Assembly: GCA_949879025.1 (NCBI GenBank)
Contig: CATLBO010000027.1
Coordinates: forward strand, 1 to 35,663
From: an uncultured Hungatella sp.
GTDB lineage: Bacteria; Bacillota; Clostridia; Lachnospirales; Lachnospiraceae
DNA length: 35,663 nt
Direction of reading: 5' to 3'
The notes under the pieces were generated by a model. That model was not told the origin of the DNA, did not search any database, and saw nothing but the letters and a program-made list of their open reading frames with translations. Positions 15,680 through 23,808 of this stretch are shown piece by piece. Position numbers and translations under genes: made by a program. Position 1 is the first letter of the stretch. Each line of letters starts with the position of its first letter.

Positions 15680-15912
15680 TTAAAAGACAGGGTTGTAATT
15701 CCTGGAATGTTCGACAATCTTACGTATCTTTGAACCTACATTATGACATAAGGGATTCCTATATTTTCCGGTGGATGTCAGGCCTCCTCTGAGTGGAAGG
15801 CAGAAGCCGGAGTGCGGTCACCCACCTAGCATTGCTAGGCGTCAAATTGTAAGAACCGGCATTTTGGGATTACAAAAGATGAAAGCAGCGAGTGATCGCT
15901 GCTTTATCTTTT
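15680..15912 (+). ncRNA. ssrS: Probable 6S RNA
   Basis: A promoter-to-terminator unit of about 230 nt without a coding frame. TTGTAATTCCTGGAATG (15693-15709) and CATTTTGGGATTACAA (15860-15875) pair over 16-17 positions, counting G-U, to form a closing stem. Inside, TCTTAC pairs with GTAAGA, GGTGG with CCACC, and CCTAGC/GCTAGG makes a tip hairpin. The result is a long rod with a large internal bulge, as in 6S RNA. That RNA mimics an open promoter and binds the housekeeping RNA polymerase. Segments such as TTTGAACCTACATTATGACA resemble firmicute 6S sequences as I remember them, but I could not run a covariance search. The mature 5' end is probably near 15685-15692. The size excludes RNase P RNA and tmRNA, whose signature sequences are absent. 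Confidence 0.65.
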
Positions 15913-15914
15913 TG
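15882..15914 (+). terminator. Terminator of the 6S-like RNA
   Basis: AAAGCAGCGA (15882-15891) pairs perfectly with TCGCTGCTTT (15896-15905); GTGA loop; then ATCTTTTTG. Confidence 0.9.
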
Positions 15915-16037
15915 CAAAAATGTGGTAATCTATACATAAAAGACACACTTTCATGGATTTGGCGGCATAACAGAGACATCTGCTGCCATGGCAGAATGTG
16001 ACTTGACAAATTTAAGAGAAAACGGAAAGGGTTACAG

Positions 16038-17276
16038 ATGAACGAACACAAATTTCGGGACTACATTTATTGGGGAGTGACGGCAGTGCTGGTGATTGTC
16101 ACCTGCATTGCAGCAGCCCTTGTCTTTATCCGCTGGCAGACAGTGTATGGAGCGATCAAATATGTAAACCGTGTATTGGCGCCTATTATTTACGGAGCCA
16201 TACTGGCATATCTGCTGACTCCGATCTATAATCAGGTATACCGGCTGGCTGACAGGATTCTTACGCCTTATTTGAAGCGGGGAAAGAAAAAAAGAGGACT
16301 GGCTAAAGGAGCGGCGACTCTGGCAAGCATTGCTTTCCTTGCGGCAGTGGCGGCAGGGTTGGTGTGGCTGATCCTGCCCAGGGTTTTTGAGAGCGTTAAA
16401 GGAATCGTCAACTCGATTCCCAGCAATGCGGCAAGGATTGCCCTATGGATAGAAGCGCTGTTTGCGGATTATCCGGATATTGAGATGGCAGTGCTGAATG
16501 TGTATAACCAGGGAGTGGAGAAACTGGTTTCCTGGGTTCAGACCACCACAGATCTGCTGCCTAACATTGAACGGATTATTACCGGGGTTTACACCAGCAT
16601 TATGGGGGTGGTAAACCTGGTGAAAAATGTGCTGATCGGCATTATTGTCATGGTGTATCTGCTGAATATTAAGGATACGCTGGCAGCTCAGGGAAAAAAG
16701 ATCATTTACAGTCTGTTTCCCCTTCCTGCAGCCAATGAGGCAGTGGAAAAGTGGAGATTTATCCACCGCGTATTCGGAGGTTTTATAATCGGAAAGCTTT
16801 GGGATTCGCTGATTATCGGCATACTGACTTTTGTATGGCTGAGCATTATCAAAATGCCCTATACAGTATTGATCAGCGTAATAGTAGGGGTGACCAATAT
16901 TATTCCCTTCTTCGGGCCGTTTATCGGAGCCATTCCAAGCGCTATCCTTGTTCTTCTAGTTAATCCCAGGAAATGCCTGTGGTTCCTGCTTTCGATTCTC
17001 GCTATCCAGCAGCTGGACGGCAACATTATCGGACCGAAGATCTTAGGCAATTCCACAGGGCTGTCTAGCTTTTGGGTGCTGTTTTCCATCCTGCTGTTCG
17101 GCGGGATTATGGGGCCTGTGGGGATGATCATCGGCGTGCCAATGTTTGCGGTTCTCTATCGCCTGGCAGCGGAGTGGGTCAATAAACGGTTAAAGAGAAA
17201 AGATTTGCCTACGATTACCGATGCTTACGGAGATCTGAAACATATTGATGAGGAAAAGAAAACATTTGTCAGGTAA
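16038..17276 (+). CDS. AI-2E family transporter (PF01594-type permease)
   Basis: A 412-aa polytopic membrane protein of the AI-2 exporter-like superfamily. About eight hydrophobic helices are visible: two at the N-terminus (VTAVLVIVTCIAAALVFI; IIYGAILAYLLTP), a third near residue 95-115, then a soluble-like amphipathic stretch. A C-terminal block follows with the family motifs FFGPFIGAIPSAILVLL, QQLDGNIIGPKILG and GGIMGPVGMIIGVPMFAVLY. Relatives include E. coli TqsA and YdiK, and Na+/H+ antiporters in some bacteria, so the substrate cannot be stated. AAAGGG precedes the ATG. It is followed after 6 bp by the SpoIID-type gene, so the two are probably cotranscribed. The promoter is unclear: TTGACA occurs at about 16002 but has no -10. 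Confidence 0.9.
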   Translation: MNEHKFRDYIYWGVTAVLVIVTCIAAALVFIRWQTVYGAIKYVNRVLAPIIYGAILAYLLTPIYNQVYRLADRILTPYLKRGKKKRGLAKGAATLASIAFLAAVAAGLVWLILPRVFESVKGIVNSIPSNAARIALWIEALFADYPDIEMAVLNVYNQGVEKLVSWVQTTTDLLPNIERIITGVYTSIMGVVNLVKNVLIGIIVMVYLLNIKDTLAAQGKKIIYSLFPLPAANEAVEKWRFIHRVFGGFIIGKLWDSLIIGILTFVWLSIIKMPYTVLISVIVGVTNIIPFFGPFIGAIPSAILVLLVNPRKCLWFLLSILAIQQLDGNIIGPKILGNSTGLSSFWVLFSILLFGGIMGPVGMIIGVPMFAVLYRLAAEWVNKRLKRKDLPTITDAYGDLKHIDEEKKTFVR

Positions 17277-17282
17277 AAAAGT

Positions 17283-19553
17283 ATGAAGAGGAAAAAAATA
17301 GTGGGGTGGTTCATAGGGGTCCCTTTGACTGTAATAGCGCTGGTGATGATTATACTCTTTGTGGAACCAGATGGAGACGGGGTAACCAGGGCGGCGGCTT
17401 TTAAAGCAGCGGCCCTTTCTACAGCTACAGTGGAAGAGTGCCGTCTGGAATCCCGCAGCCGGTCAGAATTTCCGGCAGCCAGCCAGAATCAGTGGTATGT
17501 AAAATATATGGATGTTTTATACCACAGAGGATGGATTGACAAGGATATGACACCTGCCACAGAAACAGCGGCAGAAGGCCTTTTAACTTACAGGGAAGCA
17601 GACTGGCTGGCAGGGCAGGTATCGGAAACGTTAAAGGCTCAGGTCGGGCTTACTGATAAAAATAAGGATAGGCCTTATCCCCCGGATGAGTGGTGGCGTC
17701 TGTATGAAGGGCTGTGCATGGAGCTTCAGGTATGGCAGGATGAAAAAGTCCGCAGGGAGACCCTTGTGGTGTACGGTACCTTTGAGGATGTGGAGGACGG
17801 TACACCGTGGAGAGCCTACACCAGCCTGGGAAACCGGGGATTTGAGGGGCTTGGCCTTGGCTCCTGCAGAGATCAGGAGATACAGGTTCTGGTAAGCGGC
17901 AGCGAGATTCTTCAGGTTACGGACAAGATTTCCAAATCTGTGGTTTACAAAAATATCTGGATTATGGAGGCAGGAGAAAATGAGCTGACGGCATATGTAG
18001 GCTCCCTTGCCAGAAAGCTGCCTGTAAAGTCAAAGATAAAAGCTCCCCAGGAAATGGCTGCCCAGGTTGCCGATCTATATGTCACTGACGGGGAAGTGAA
18101 AAAAGTGGTTCTGAAAAAGGAACGGGTGTCAGGAAAGGTGCTGGAGGTCCAAGATGATGAGATCGAGATTGAGGGCTACGGCTCCCTGGCCATTGGAGAG
18201 GACTTTAACGTGTACCGTCTTTATGGGGAATTCAGAAGGCAGAATCTGTCCAGCGTGGTTGTAGGCTCTGACGTTCAGGAATTTGTGGTTGCAGACGGAC
18301 AGATCTGCGCAGCTCTTGCCATGCGGCCTTTTGGTGCAGAGACCATTCGGGTGCTGGTGATGGATACGGGATTTCAGTCTATTTTCCATGAAGCCGTTAC
18401 GCTGGAATTTTTAAGCCCTGGGGTAATGGCAGTAGGCGACAGAGAAGAGACATTCCAGCCAGGGGATACAGTAACGTTTCGCTCCGGTGACGAGAAACTG
18501 GCAAGAGACCGGGTTGTAATCAAACCTACTGATGAAAGTGCAGGAATTCGGGTAACAGCCATTAAAAGAGGAGATCAGATTCCGGTATATCCGGGCCATA
18601 TGGAGATTAAACAGGAATCAGAGGGCCTTGTGCTGGTAAATGAGGTTTATCTTGAGGAGTATTTAAAACGGGTAGTGCCCAGCGAAATGCCGGCCAGTTA
18701 TGAGAAAGAGGCCCTAAAGGCTCAGGCTGTTTGCGCCAGAACCTATGCCTGGAGACAGATTATGGCCAATGGCTACAAGAATTACGGAGCCCATGTAGAT
18801 GACAGTACAAAGTATCAGGTTTACAACAATGTGGCAACCAGCGCCAGCACAGATACGGCAGTGAACGAAACCTATGGGAAACTCATAACATATGAGGGGA
18901 AAGTTGCGGAAATCTATTATTTTTCCACATCCTGCGGCCATACTACAGACGGAACCATTTGGGGGGCCAGCCAGTCCGATTATCCTTATCTGAGAGGCAT
19001 AGCGGTGAAAGAAGGCGGCGGCACTATGGATCTGACAGATGAGGAAACATTTTCCCAGTTCATAAAAAGCTGCCCGGATGGATATGAATCGGAGTTTGGC
19101 ATGTACCGGTGGACAGCCAAGATAACTGGAGAACAGATTCAGAAAAAGGTTACCGGAATCGGAACCATTGTTGATCTGACGATGAAGGAGCGCTCCATTG
19201 GTGGCATTGGAAAGGTTCTTTGGGTCAAAGGAACGGCAGGAAGCAAGGAGATCATAGGTGAGGGCCAGATACGGGCAATACTGGGGAATACGGATACAGA
19301 GATCAGACAGCAAAACGGCAATATCCTTACAGGCTGGGATTCTCTGCCCAGTGCTTTTATTTCCATTGAAAAGGAGGAAGGGGAATCAGAGGAGGATGTC
19401 TGCTTTACTATTTACGGCGGAGGATACGGCCATGGAGTGGGCATGAGCCAGAACGGTGCCCAAGCTATGGCAAAAGCCGGCAAAAGCTATAAGCAGATCC
19501 TGGAATTGTTCTATGACGGTACAGAAGTGGCGGAGATTGATGAGATATCATAA
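17283..19553 (+). CDS. SpoIID/LytB-domain protein, membrane-anchored, with long N-terminal region
   Basis: A 756-aa exported protein, about twice the length of SpoIID. One N-terminal membrane anchor (IGVPLTVIALVMIILFVE, residues 12-29) is followed by some 400 residues that I cannot assign, partly beta-rich repeats. The SpoIID domain occupies about 420-750. Its catalytic glutamate is Glu468 in VVPSEMPASYEKEALKAQAV, the zinc-binding-type motif is YYFSTSCGHT, and the domain ends with YGGGYGHGVGMSQNGAQAMA. SpoIID is a lytic transglycosylase that trims stem-peptide-free glycan strands during engulfment; longer homologues also act on vegetative walls. No SpoIIQ or SpoIIID gene is nearby, so a sporulation role is not shown. 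The start has only a weak ribosome site (CAGG 9 nt upstream) and lies 6 bp after the permease stop, suggesting reinitiation. Confidence 0.9.
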   Translation: MKRKKIVGWFIGVPLTVIALVMIILFVEPDGDGVTRAAAFKAAALSTATVEECRLESRSRSEFPAASQNQWYVKYMDVLYHRGWIDKDMTPATETAAEGLLTYREADWLAGQVSETLKAQVGLTDKNKDRPYPPDEWWRLYEGLCMELQVWQDEKVRRETLVVYGTFEDVEDGTPWRAYTSLGNRGFEGLGLGSCRDQEIQVLVSGSEILQVTDKISKSVVYKNIWIMEAGENELTAYVGSLARKLPVKSKIKAPQEMAAQVADLYVTDGEVKKVVLKKERVSGKVLEVQDDEIEIEGYGSLAIGEDFNVYRLYGEFRRQNLSSVVVGSDVQEFVVADGQICAALAMRPFGAETIRVLVMDTGFQSIFHEAVTLEFLSPGVMAVGDREETFQPGDTVTFRSGDEKLARDRVVIKPTDESAGIRVTAIKRGDQIPVYPGHMEIKQESEGLVLVNEVYLEEYLKRVVPSEMPASYEKEALKAQAVCARTYAWRQIMANGYKNYGAHVDDSTKYQVYNNVATSASTDTAVNETYGKLITYEGKVAEIYYFSTSCGHTTDGTIWGASQSDYPYLRGIAVKEGGGTMDLTDEETFSQFIKSCPDGYESEFGMYRWTAKITGEQIQKKVTGIGTIVDLTMKERSIGGIGKVLWVKGTAGSKEIIGEGQIRAILGNTDTEIRQQNGNILTGWDSLPSAFISIEKEEGESEEDVCFTIYGGGYGHGVGMSQNGAQAMAKAGKSYKQILELFYDGTEVAEIDEIS

Positions 19554-19569
19554 TCAGCCTGCAAAGCTG

Positions 19570-19608
19570 AGCAGGCCATCTCCTTTTAAGGAGCTGGTCT
19601 GCTTTTTT
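19570..19608 (+). terminator. Terminator after the SpoIID-type gene
   Basis: AGCAGGCCA-CTCC pairs with GGAG-TGGTCTGCT (19570-19583 with 19590-19603, one mismatch), followed by TTTTTT. Confidence 0.88.
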
Positions 19609-19636
19609 GGATCATATGCTTCTTCTGAAAATCCTC

Positions 19637-19664
19637 TTGACTTTTCGAACATATGTTCTATAAT
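19637..19664 (+). promoter_or_regulatory. SOS-type promoter with LexA box, no obvious gene
   Basis: TTGACT (19637-19642), 16-bp spacer and TATAAT (19659-19664). The spacer contains CGAACATATGTTC, whose GAACATATGTTC (19647-19658) is a perfect palindrome matching the Gram-positive LexA site CGAACNNNNGTTCG except for the last base. It lies between the promoter boxes, the usual place for repression. The 190 bp that follow hold no credible open frame: the best is a 20-codon TTG frame at 19683 with no ribosome site. The next gene (glgX) has its own promoter. Confidence 0.75.
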
Positions 19665-19772
19665 AAAAACAGAGAACTGTTCCTTGCATTTTGAATGTAT
19701 CCGCCAAAGGCTTACAGATTTCATTTTCAGACATACCCCGCAGTAAATTATCAGAATATATATTCTATTGTC

Positions 19773-19801
19773 TTGTATAAATTATAAACTTGGAATATAA
19801 T
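19773..19801 (+). promoter_or_regulatory. Promoter of the debranching enzyme gene
   Basis: TTGTAT (19773-19778), 17-bp spacer, TATAAT (19796-19801), 52 bp before the ATG. The upstream DNA is very AT-rich and includes the palindrome GAATATATATTC (about 19754-19765). Confidence 0.6.
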
Positions 19802-19853
19802 GAACACTGTAAGTTTTTGTAAGGAGACTTGACTAAATAGGGAGGTAGAGATA

Positions 19854-22019
19854 ATGTACAAGAAAGTGGTAGAAGGGGGAATGAAGGTGACTACAGAAAA
19901 GAAGGAACCGAAGCGAGACGATACAGAGGGACAGGTAGAAAAAATAAGCCTTCCCCGTACCATTCATCTGGTTCCCATGGATCATATAGACGGCTTTGAC
20001 GTGCGGCCCGGTTTCTATGAGGTTAATGGAGCCACGGCTATTCCAGGCGGGGTGAACTTTACCGTATATTCTCGCGGCGCCACATCCATTGAACTGCTGC
20101 TGTTCCACCGTATGGAGGAGGAACCATTCGCAGTGCTGCCGTTTCCAAAGCATTATCGTATCGGCAATGTTTATTCTATGATTGTGTTTAAGCTGAATAT
20201 AGAGGAATTTGAATATGCATACAGGGTAGACGGCCCCTATGCTCCGGAAAAAGGGCTTATTTTTGATAAAACCAGATATTTGCTTGATCCCTATGCAAAG
20301 GCAGTTACCGGACAGAGCCAGTGGGGGGACTCATCCGCCCGGGAACAGCACTATAAGGCCAGAGTGGTGAAAGATGACTTTGACTGGGGAACTTCCAAAC
20401 AGCCGCTGCTTCCCATGGAAGATCTGATCATTTATGAACTGCATGTGAGAGGCTTTACAAGGGATGCTTCATCAGGCGTATACCACCCGGGTACTTTTGC
20501 CGGCCTTATGGAAAAGCTCCCTTATTTGCTGGAACTGGGGGTTAACGTGGTAGAACTGATGCCTATTTTTGAATTTGACGAGATGCAGGATTACCGGGAA
20601 GTAGACGGCAAGAAGCTGTATAATTACTGGGGATACAACACAGTCAGCTTTTTTGCCCCTAACACCAGCTATACAGCCAGCACAGAATACAATCGGGAGG
20701 GCAACGAGTTAAAGAACCTGATTCAGGTTTTTAATCAGCACGGAATAGAAGTTTATCTGGACGTGGTCTTTAACCATACTGCAGAAGGTAATGAGGACGG
20801 GCCTTTCTTCTCATTTAAAGGGTTTGACAATAATATTTACTATCTTCTGACGCCCAAAGGGGAGTATTACAATTTCAGCGGCTGCGGCAATTCGCTGAAC
20901 TGCAACCATCCGATTGTGCATCAGATGATTCTAAACTGCTTAAGATACTGGGTGACCACGTATCGGGTTAATGGCTTCCGCTTTGATCTTGCCTCAATTA
21001 TGGGACGCAATGAGGACGGAACACCTATGAATAAGCCGCCCCTTCTCCAGTCGCTGGCTTTTGATCCCATCCTGGGGGATGTGAAGCTCATTGCCGAAGC
21101 CTGGGATGCAGTAGGCCTTTACCAGGTAGGGACGTTTCCCTCATGGAACCGCTGGGCAGAATGGAATGGTAAATACCGGGACGATATGCGCCGCTACTTA
21201 AAGGGAGACGGGGGCATGGCCCAGGCAGCGGCACTGCGTATGGCAGGCTCCCGGGACATTTACGAGGTCAGTGCCAGAAAAGATGCCTCGGTGAATTTTA
21301 TTACTTGTCATGACGGCTTTACGCTGTATGATTTGTTTTCCTATAATGAGAAACATAACGAAAAGAACGGCTGGAATAATACGGATGGAGCCGGAGATAA
21401 CTGCAGCTGGAACTGCGGCGTGGAAGGAGACACTGATGATCCGGAGGTGAACCGACTAAGACGCCGGATGATGCGCAATGCTTTCTGCCTGCTGATGTGC
21501 AGCCGCGGCATTCCCATGTTCCTGGCAGGAGATGAATTCTGCAATACGCAGTTCGGCAATAATAACGCTTATTGCCAGGATAATATTACCTCCTGGCTGG
21601 ACTGGACTATGCTGGAAAAGAACAAAGAAATGTTCCGGTTTTTCCAGTATATGATAAAGTTCCGCAAGGACTACCGGGTTTTGCGCAGAAATATCAGTGA
21701 CGGAGCCTGTGGGTTCCCGGATATCAGTTTTCATGGGGAGAAGCCGTGGCGGGGACATTTTGCTGACCATGAGAGATACGTGGGAGTTATGTTTGCAGGG
21801 CATGAAAAGGGAAAAGAGCCTGAGATCATCTATGTTGCATCCAACAGCTATTGGGAGGAGGTTACGGTACTTTTGCCTGAACTTCCGGAAAACATGGCCT
21901 GGGAGCTGATGGCAGACACTTGGGAAACCATGCAGGAGGACAGACAAGGCAACCTGTCAGGCAGCAGCTTTACGATTCGCCCCAGAAGCGTTATGGTGTG
22001 GATGGGAAAGAAAATGTGA
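19854..22019 (+). CDS. glgX: Glycogen debranching enzyme (GH13_11, isoamylase type)
   Basis: A 721-aa cytosolic enzyme that hydrolyses alpha-1,6 branches of glycogen or limit dextrins. A leader of about 45 residues is followed by a CBM48-like beta-sandwich (PGFYEVNGATAIPGGVNFTV, VDGPYAPEKG) and the GH13 barrel. The conserved regions are VYLDVVFNHTAEG, NGFRFDLAS with nucleophile Asp378, IAEAWDA with acid/base Glu415, and FITCHDGFT with Asp487. LAGDEFCNTQFGNNNAYCQ is typical of the GlgX/TreX group. Length fits the family (650-720). GGGAGG lies before the ATG at 19854; a later ATG (MKVTTEKK, codon 10) also has GGGGGA in front, so a slightly shorter start is possible. No other glycogen genes are in the window. 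Confidence 0.95.
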   Translation: MYKKVVEGGMKVTTEKKEPKRDDTEGQVEKISLPRTIHLVPMDHIDGFDVRPGFYEVNGATAIPGGVNFTVYSRGATSIELLLFHRMEEEPFAVLPFPKHYRIGNVYSMIVFKLNIEEFEYAYRVDGPYAPEKGLIFDKTRYLLDPYAKAVTGQSQWGDSSAREQHYKARVVKDDFDWGTSKQPLLPMEDLIIYELHVRGFTRDASSGVYHPGTFAGLMEKLPYLLELGVNVVELMPIFEFDEMQDYREVDGKKLYNYWGYNTVSFFAPNTSYTASTEYNREGNELKNLIQVFNQHGIEVYLDVVFNHTAEGNEDGPFFSFKGFDNNIYYLLTPKGEYYNFSGCGNSLNCNHPIVHQMILNCLRYWVTTYRVNGFRFDLASIMGRNEDGTPMNKPPLLQSLAFDPILGDVKLIAEAWDAVGLYQVGTFPSWNRWAEWNGKYRDDMRRYLKGDGGMAQAAALRMAGSRDIYEVSARKDASVNFITCHDGFTLYDLFSYNEKHNEKNGWNNTDGAGDNCSWNCGVEGDTDDPEVNRLRRRMMRNAFCLLMCSRGIPMFLAGDEFCNTQFGNNNAYCQDNITSWLDWTMLEKNKEMFRFFQYMIKFRKDYRVLRRNISDGACGFPDISFHGEKPWRGHFADHERYVGVMFAGHEKGKEPEIIYVASNSYWEEVTVLLPELPENMAWELMADTWETMQEDRQGNLSGSSFTIRPRSVMVWMGKKM

Positions 22020-22111
22020 CAGAAAAGATAGGGAAAGAACTTGCTGCTATGGACGAAAAACCGTATGGCACGTTTGTCAGGAAACTTATGAAAATGCTTT
22101 CCAACAGATAA
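22016..22111 (+). CDS. Small 31-aa ORF overlapping the glgX stop
   Basis: A GTG at 22016 overlaps the TGA of glgX (GTGA) and opens a 31-codon frame ending at TAA 22109-22111, just before the ribosome site of the protease gene. The peptide is amphipathic and basic (KIGKELAAMDEKPYGTFVRK, then LMKMLSNR). GGGAAAG lies about 5-6 nt upstream of the GTG. The overlap and the way it fills the gap between two genes support translation by coupling, but I know no homologue and it could be chance. Confidence 0.4.
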   Translation: MTEKIGKELAAMDEKPYGTFVRKLMKMLSNR

Positions 22112-22125
22112 GGAGGAATCCCACT

Positions 22126-23358
22126 GTGAAAAAAAGCTTGTTTTTGGTTGGTGCGGCATGCCTGCTGCTGACAGTTTCTGTTTTTACAGGCAGGCAGGAG
22201 ATGGCAGAAATTTATTCTATTCATTCTTGGGAAAGCAGCAGATTCCCCATTGAACAAGGTACTTCCTATTACATGTATCAATGGGGACTGAAAAATAACG
22301 GGGATATTGTGGGAAGAAAGGCAAAACGGAGTGACAGGCCGGAAAAGAGGGCAGAAGAAAGCAGAATCAGTGTCAATGATATACCAAACAAAGAAGAGGA
22401 GCCGTCTGAAGAGACGGCAGTCCAAAGCATTCCGGGTGCGGATATCGGCATAGAGCGTGCATGGGCTTTCTACGAGCAGATTCCGGACAGGAGGCCTGTG
22501 ACGGTTGCCATGATTGACACAGGGGTAGATGTAAATCACCCAGAACTGACAGGCTCCATATGGATAAATGAAGATGAGATACCAGGAGACGGAATTGATA
22601 ATGACGATAATGGATATGTGGACGACATAAACGGATGGGATTTTTATGCTGACAGCGGCTGCGTTTTTTCAGGAGACGAGGATGAACACGGAACTCATGG
22701 AGCAGGAACCATAGCAGCAGCATGGGACGGACAAGGCACGGCAGGCATTGCTGACAGCCGCTATGTGAAGGTTATGGTGCTGAAAGTCCTGGGAACCAAG
22801 GACGGAAAGGGTGTTTCTTCGGCTGTAAAAAGAGCCATTAGCTATGCGCAGGACAATGGCGCCCAGATATGCAATCTCAGCATGGGAACCACTACTTATG
22901 ACAAGGAACTGGAGGAGATCATCCGCAGTTCTCCCATGCTGTTTGTGGTTTCGGCTGGAAATGGGGATGCAGCGGGGCAGGGATACAGCATCGACGATCT
23001 TCCTATGTATCCGGCGGCTTATGGGGCAGAAAATATTATCAGTGTGGGAAGCATGCTGTTTGACGGTTCCATGGATATAAGCTCCAACTACGGCAGTGCC
23101 AGCGTGGATCTTGTGGCTCCGGGAATATCCATTTTAAGCCCTGTGCCAGGGGGATATGCTTTTATGTCCGGCACATCCATGGCTGCGCCCATGGTTACCG
23201 GGACAGCTGCACTGGTTTACTCCTGCAGGACAGATCTGGATGTTATGGGAGTGAAACAGGCGATTTTAAATTCCGCCAGGCCTGCAGAAAGCATGGCAGG
23301 AAGAACTGTTACACAAGGAGTGCTGGATGCCTACGGCGCAATTACTTACGGGAAGTGA
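22126..23358 (+). CDS. Subtilisin-like serine protease (S8 family), exported
   Basis: A 410-aa protease with an N-terminal signal or anchor (KKSLFLVGAACLLLTVSVFT) and a charged pro-region of about 90 residues (KAKRSDRPEKRAEES, NKEEEPSEE). A complete peptidase S8 domain follows. The triad is visible: Asp131 in AMIDTGVDVNHPEL, His188 in DEHGTHGAGTIA and Ser351 in MSGTSMAAPMVTGTAAL; the oxyanion Asn is likely in VVSAGNGDAAG. A calcium-type loop (DGIDNDDNGYVDD) follows the first motif. The GTG start at 22126 has AAGGAGGA about 8 nt upstream. It stands between glgX and a small conserved-looking gene, all on one strand without terminators. The substrate is unknown. Confidence 0.95.
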   Translation: MKKSLFLVGAACLLLTVSVFTGRQEMAEIYSIHSWESSRFPIEQGTSYYMYQWGLKNNGDIVGRKAKRSDRPEKRAEESRISVNDIPNKEEEPSEETAVQSIPGADIGIERAWAFYEQIPDRRPVTVAMIDTGVDVNHPELTGSIWINEDEIPGDGIDNDDNGYVDDINGWDFYADSGCVFSGDEDEHGTHGAGTIAAAWDGQGTAGIADSRYVKVMVLKVLGTKDGKGVSSAVKRAISYAQDNGAQICNLSMGTTTYDKELEEIIRSSPMLFVVSAGNGDAAGQGYSIDDLPMYPAAYGAENIISVGSMLFDGSMDISSNYGSASVDLVAPGISILSPVPGGYAFMSGTSMAAPMVTGTAALVYSCRTDLDVMGVKQAILNSARPAESMAGRTVTQGVLDAYGAITYGK

Positions 23359-23403
23359 CAAGGCCTGGCATGAATTAACCAAAGAAAAGCGGAGGAAACA
23401 CAT

Positions 23404-23775
23404 ATGGTGACCAATACCTTAAGAGGATATACCAGTGACGAAGTCTGGGAGATGATAAGGCAGCACCAGGGTGAGGAAATTCTGACAGCCAAAGGCCTGC
23501 CTTTTACGTATACCATGAAAGGCGGAGAACTGTTTATCAGCCGAAGAACAAAATCCATAACCAGAAGCACGTTTGATGCGGCTTGGAACAAAGTTCTGGA
23601 AAGGCCAAGAGAAATAACCGGCCCTAAGAAGCTGAATGTATTCGGTGCGCCCTATTTGTGGGCGGTTTTTAAAAGGCTGGAGCTGGTTCCTTTTGGTGCA
23701 CAACACTGTCCTCCAGAAACGGAGGAACCAGACGGGAAGGAAACCAGGCCAAAGCCAGAGGGTGAGAAAGAATAA
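23404..23775 (+). CDS. Uncharacterised 123-aa protein upstream of topB
   Basis: A soluble protein of 123 aa that I cannot assign to a named family. The first 95 residues look like one compact domain: LRGYTSDEVWEMIRQHQGEE, then LPFTYTMKGGELFISRRTKS and TFDAAWNKVL, ending at NVFGAPYLWAVFKRL. The tail is acidic and Pro/Glu-rich (CPPETEEPDGKE) and likely disordered. GGAGGAAAC precedes the ATG at 23404. The stop is 33 bp before the ATG of topB, and the topB ribosome site begins close to it, so the two genes are probably cotranscribed. A role with the topoisomerase is only suggested by position. Confidence 0.8.
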   Translation: MVTNTLRGYTSDEVWEMIRQHQGEEILTAKGLPFTYTMKGGELFISRRTKSITRSTFDAAWNKVLERPREITGPKKLNVFGAPYLWAVFKRLELVPFGAQHCPPETEEPDGKETRPKPEGEKE

Positions 23776-23808
23776 TACTATGTGACATCTGAAGGAGCAG
23801 GGCAGTAT

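Noticed and set aside
19637-22019. glgX as the SOS-regulated gene
   Set aside because: glgX has its own promoter at 19773-19801 nearer the start, and no established role in DNA damage; readthrough cannot be excluded.
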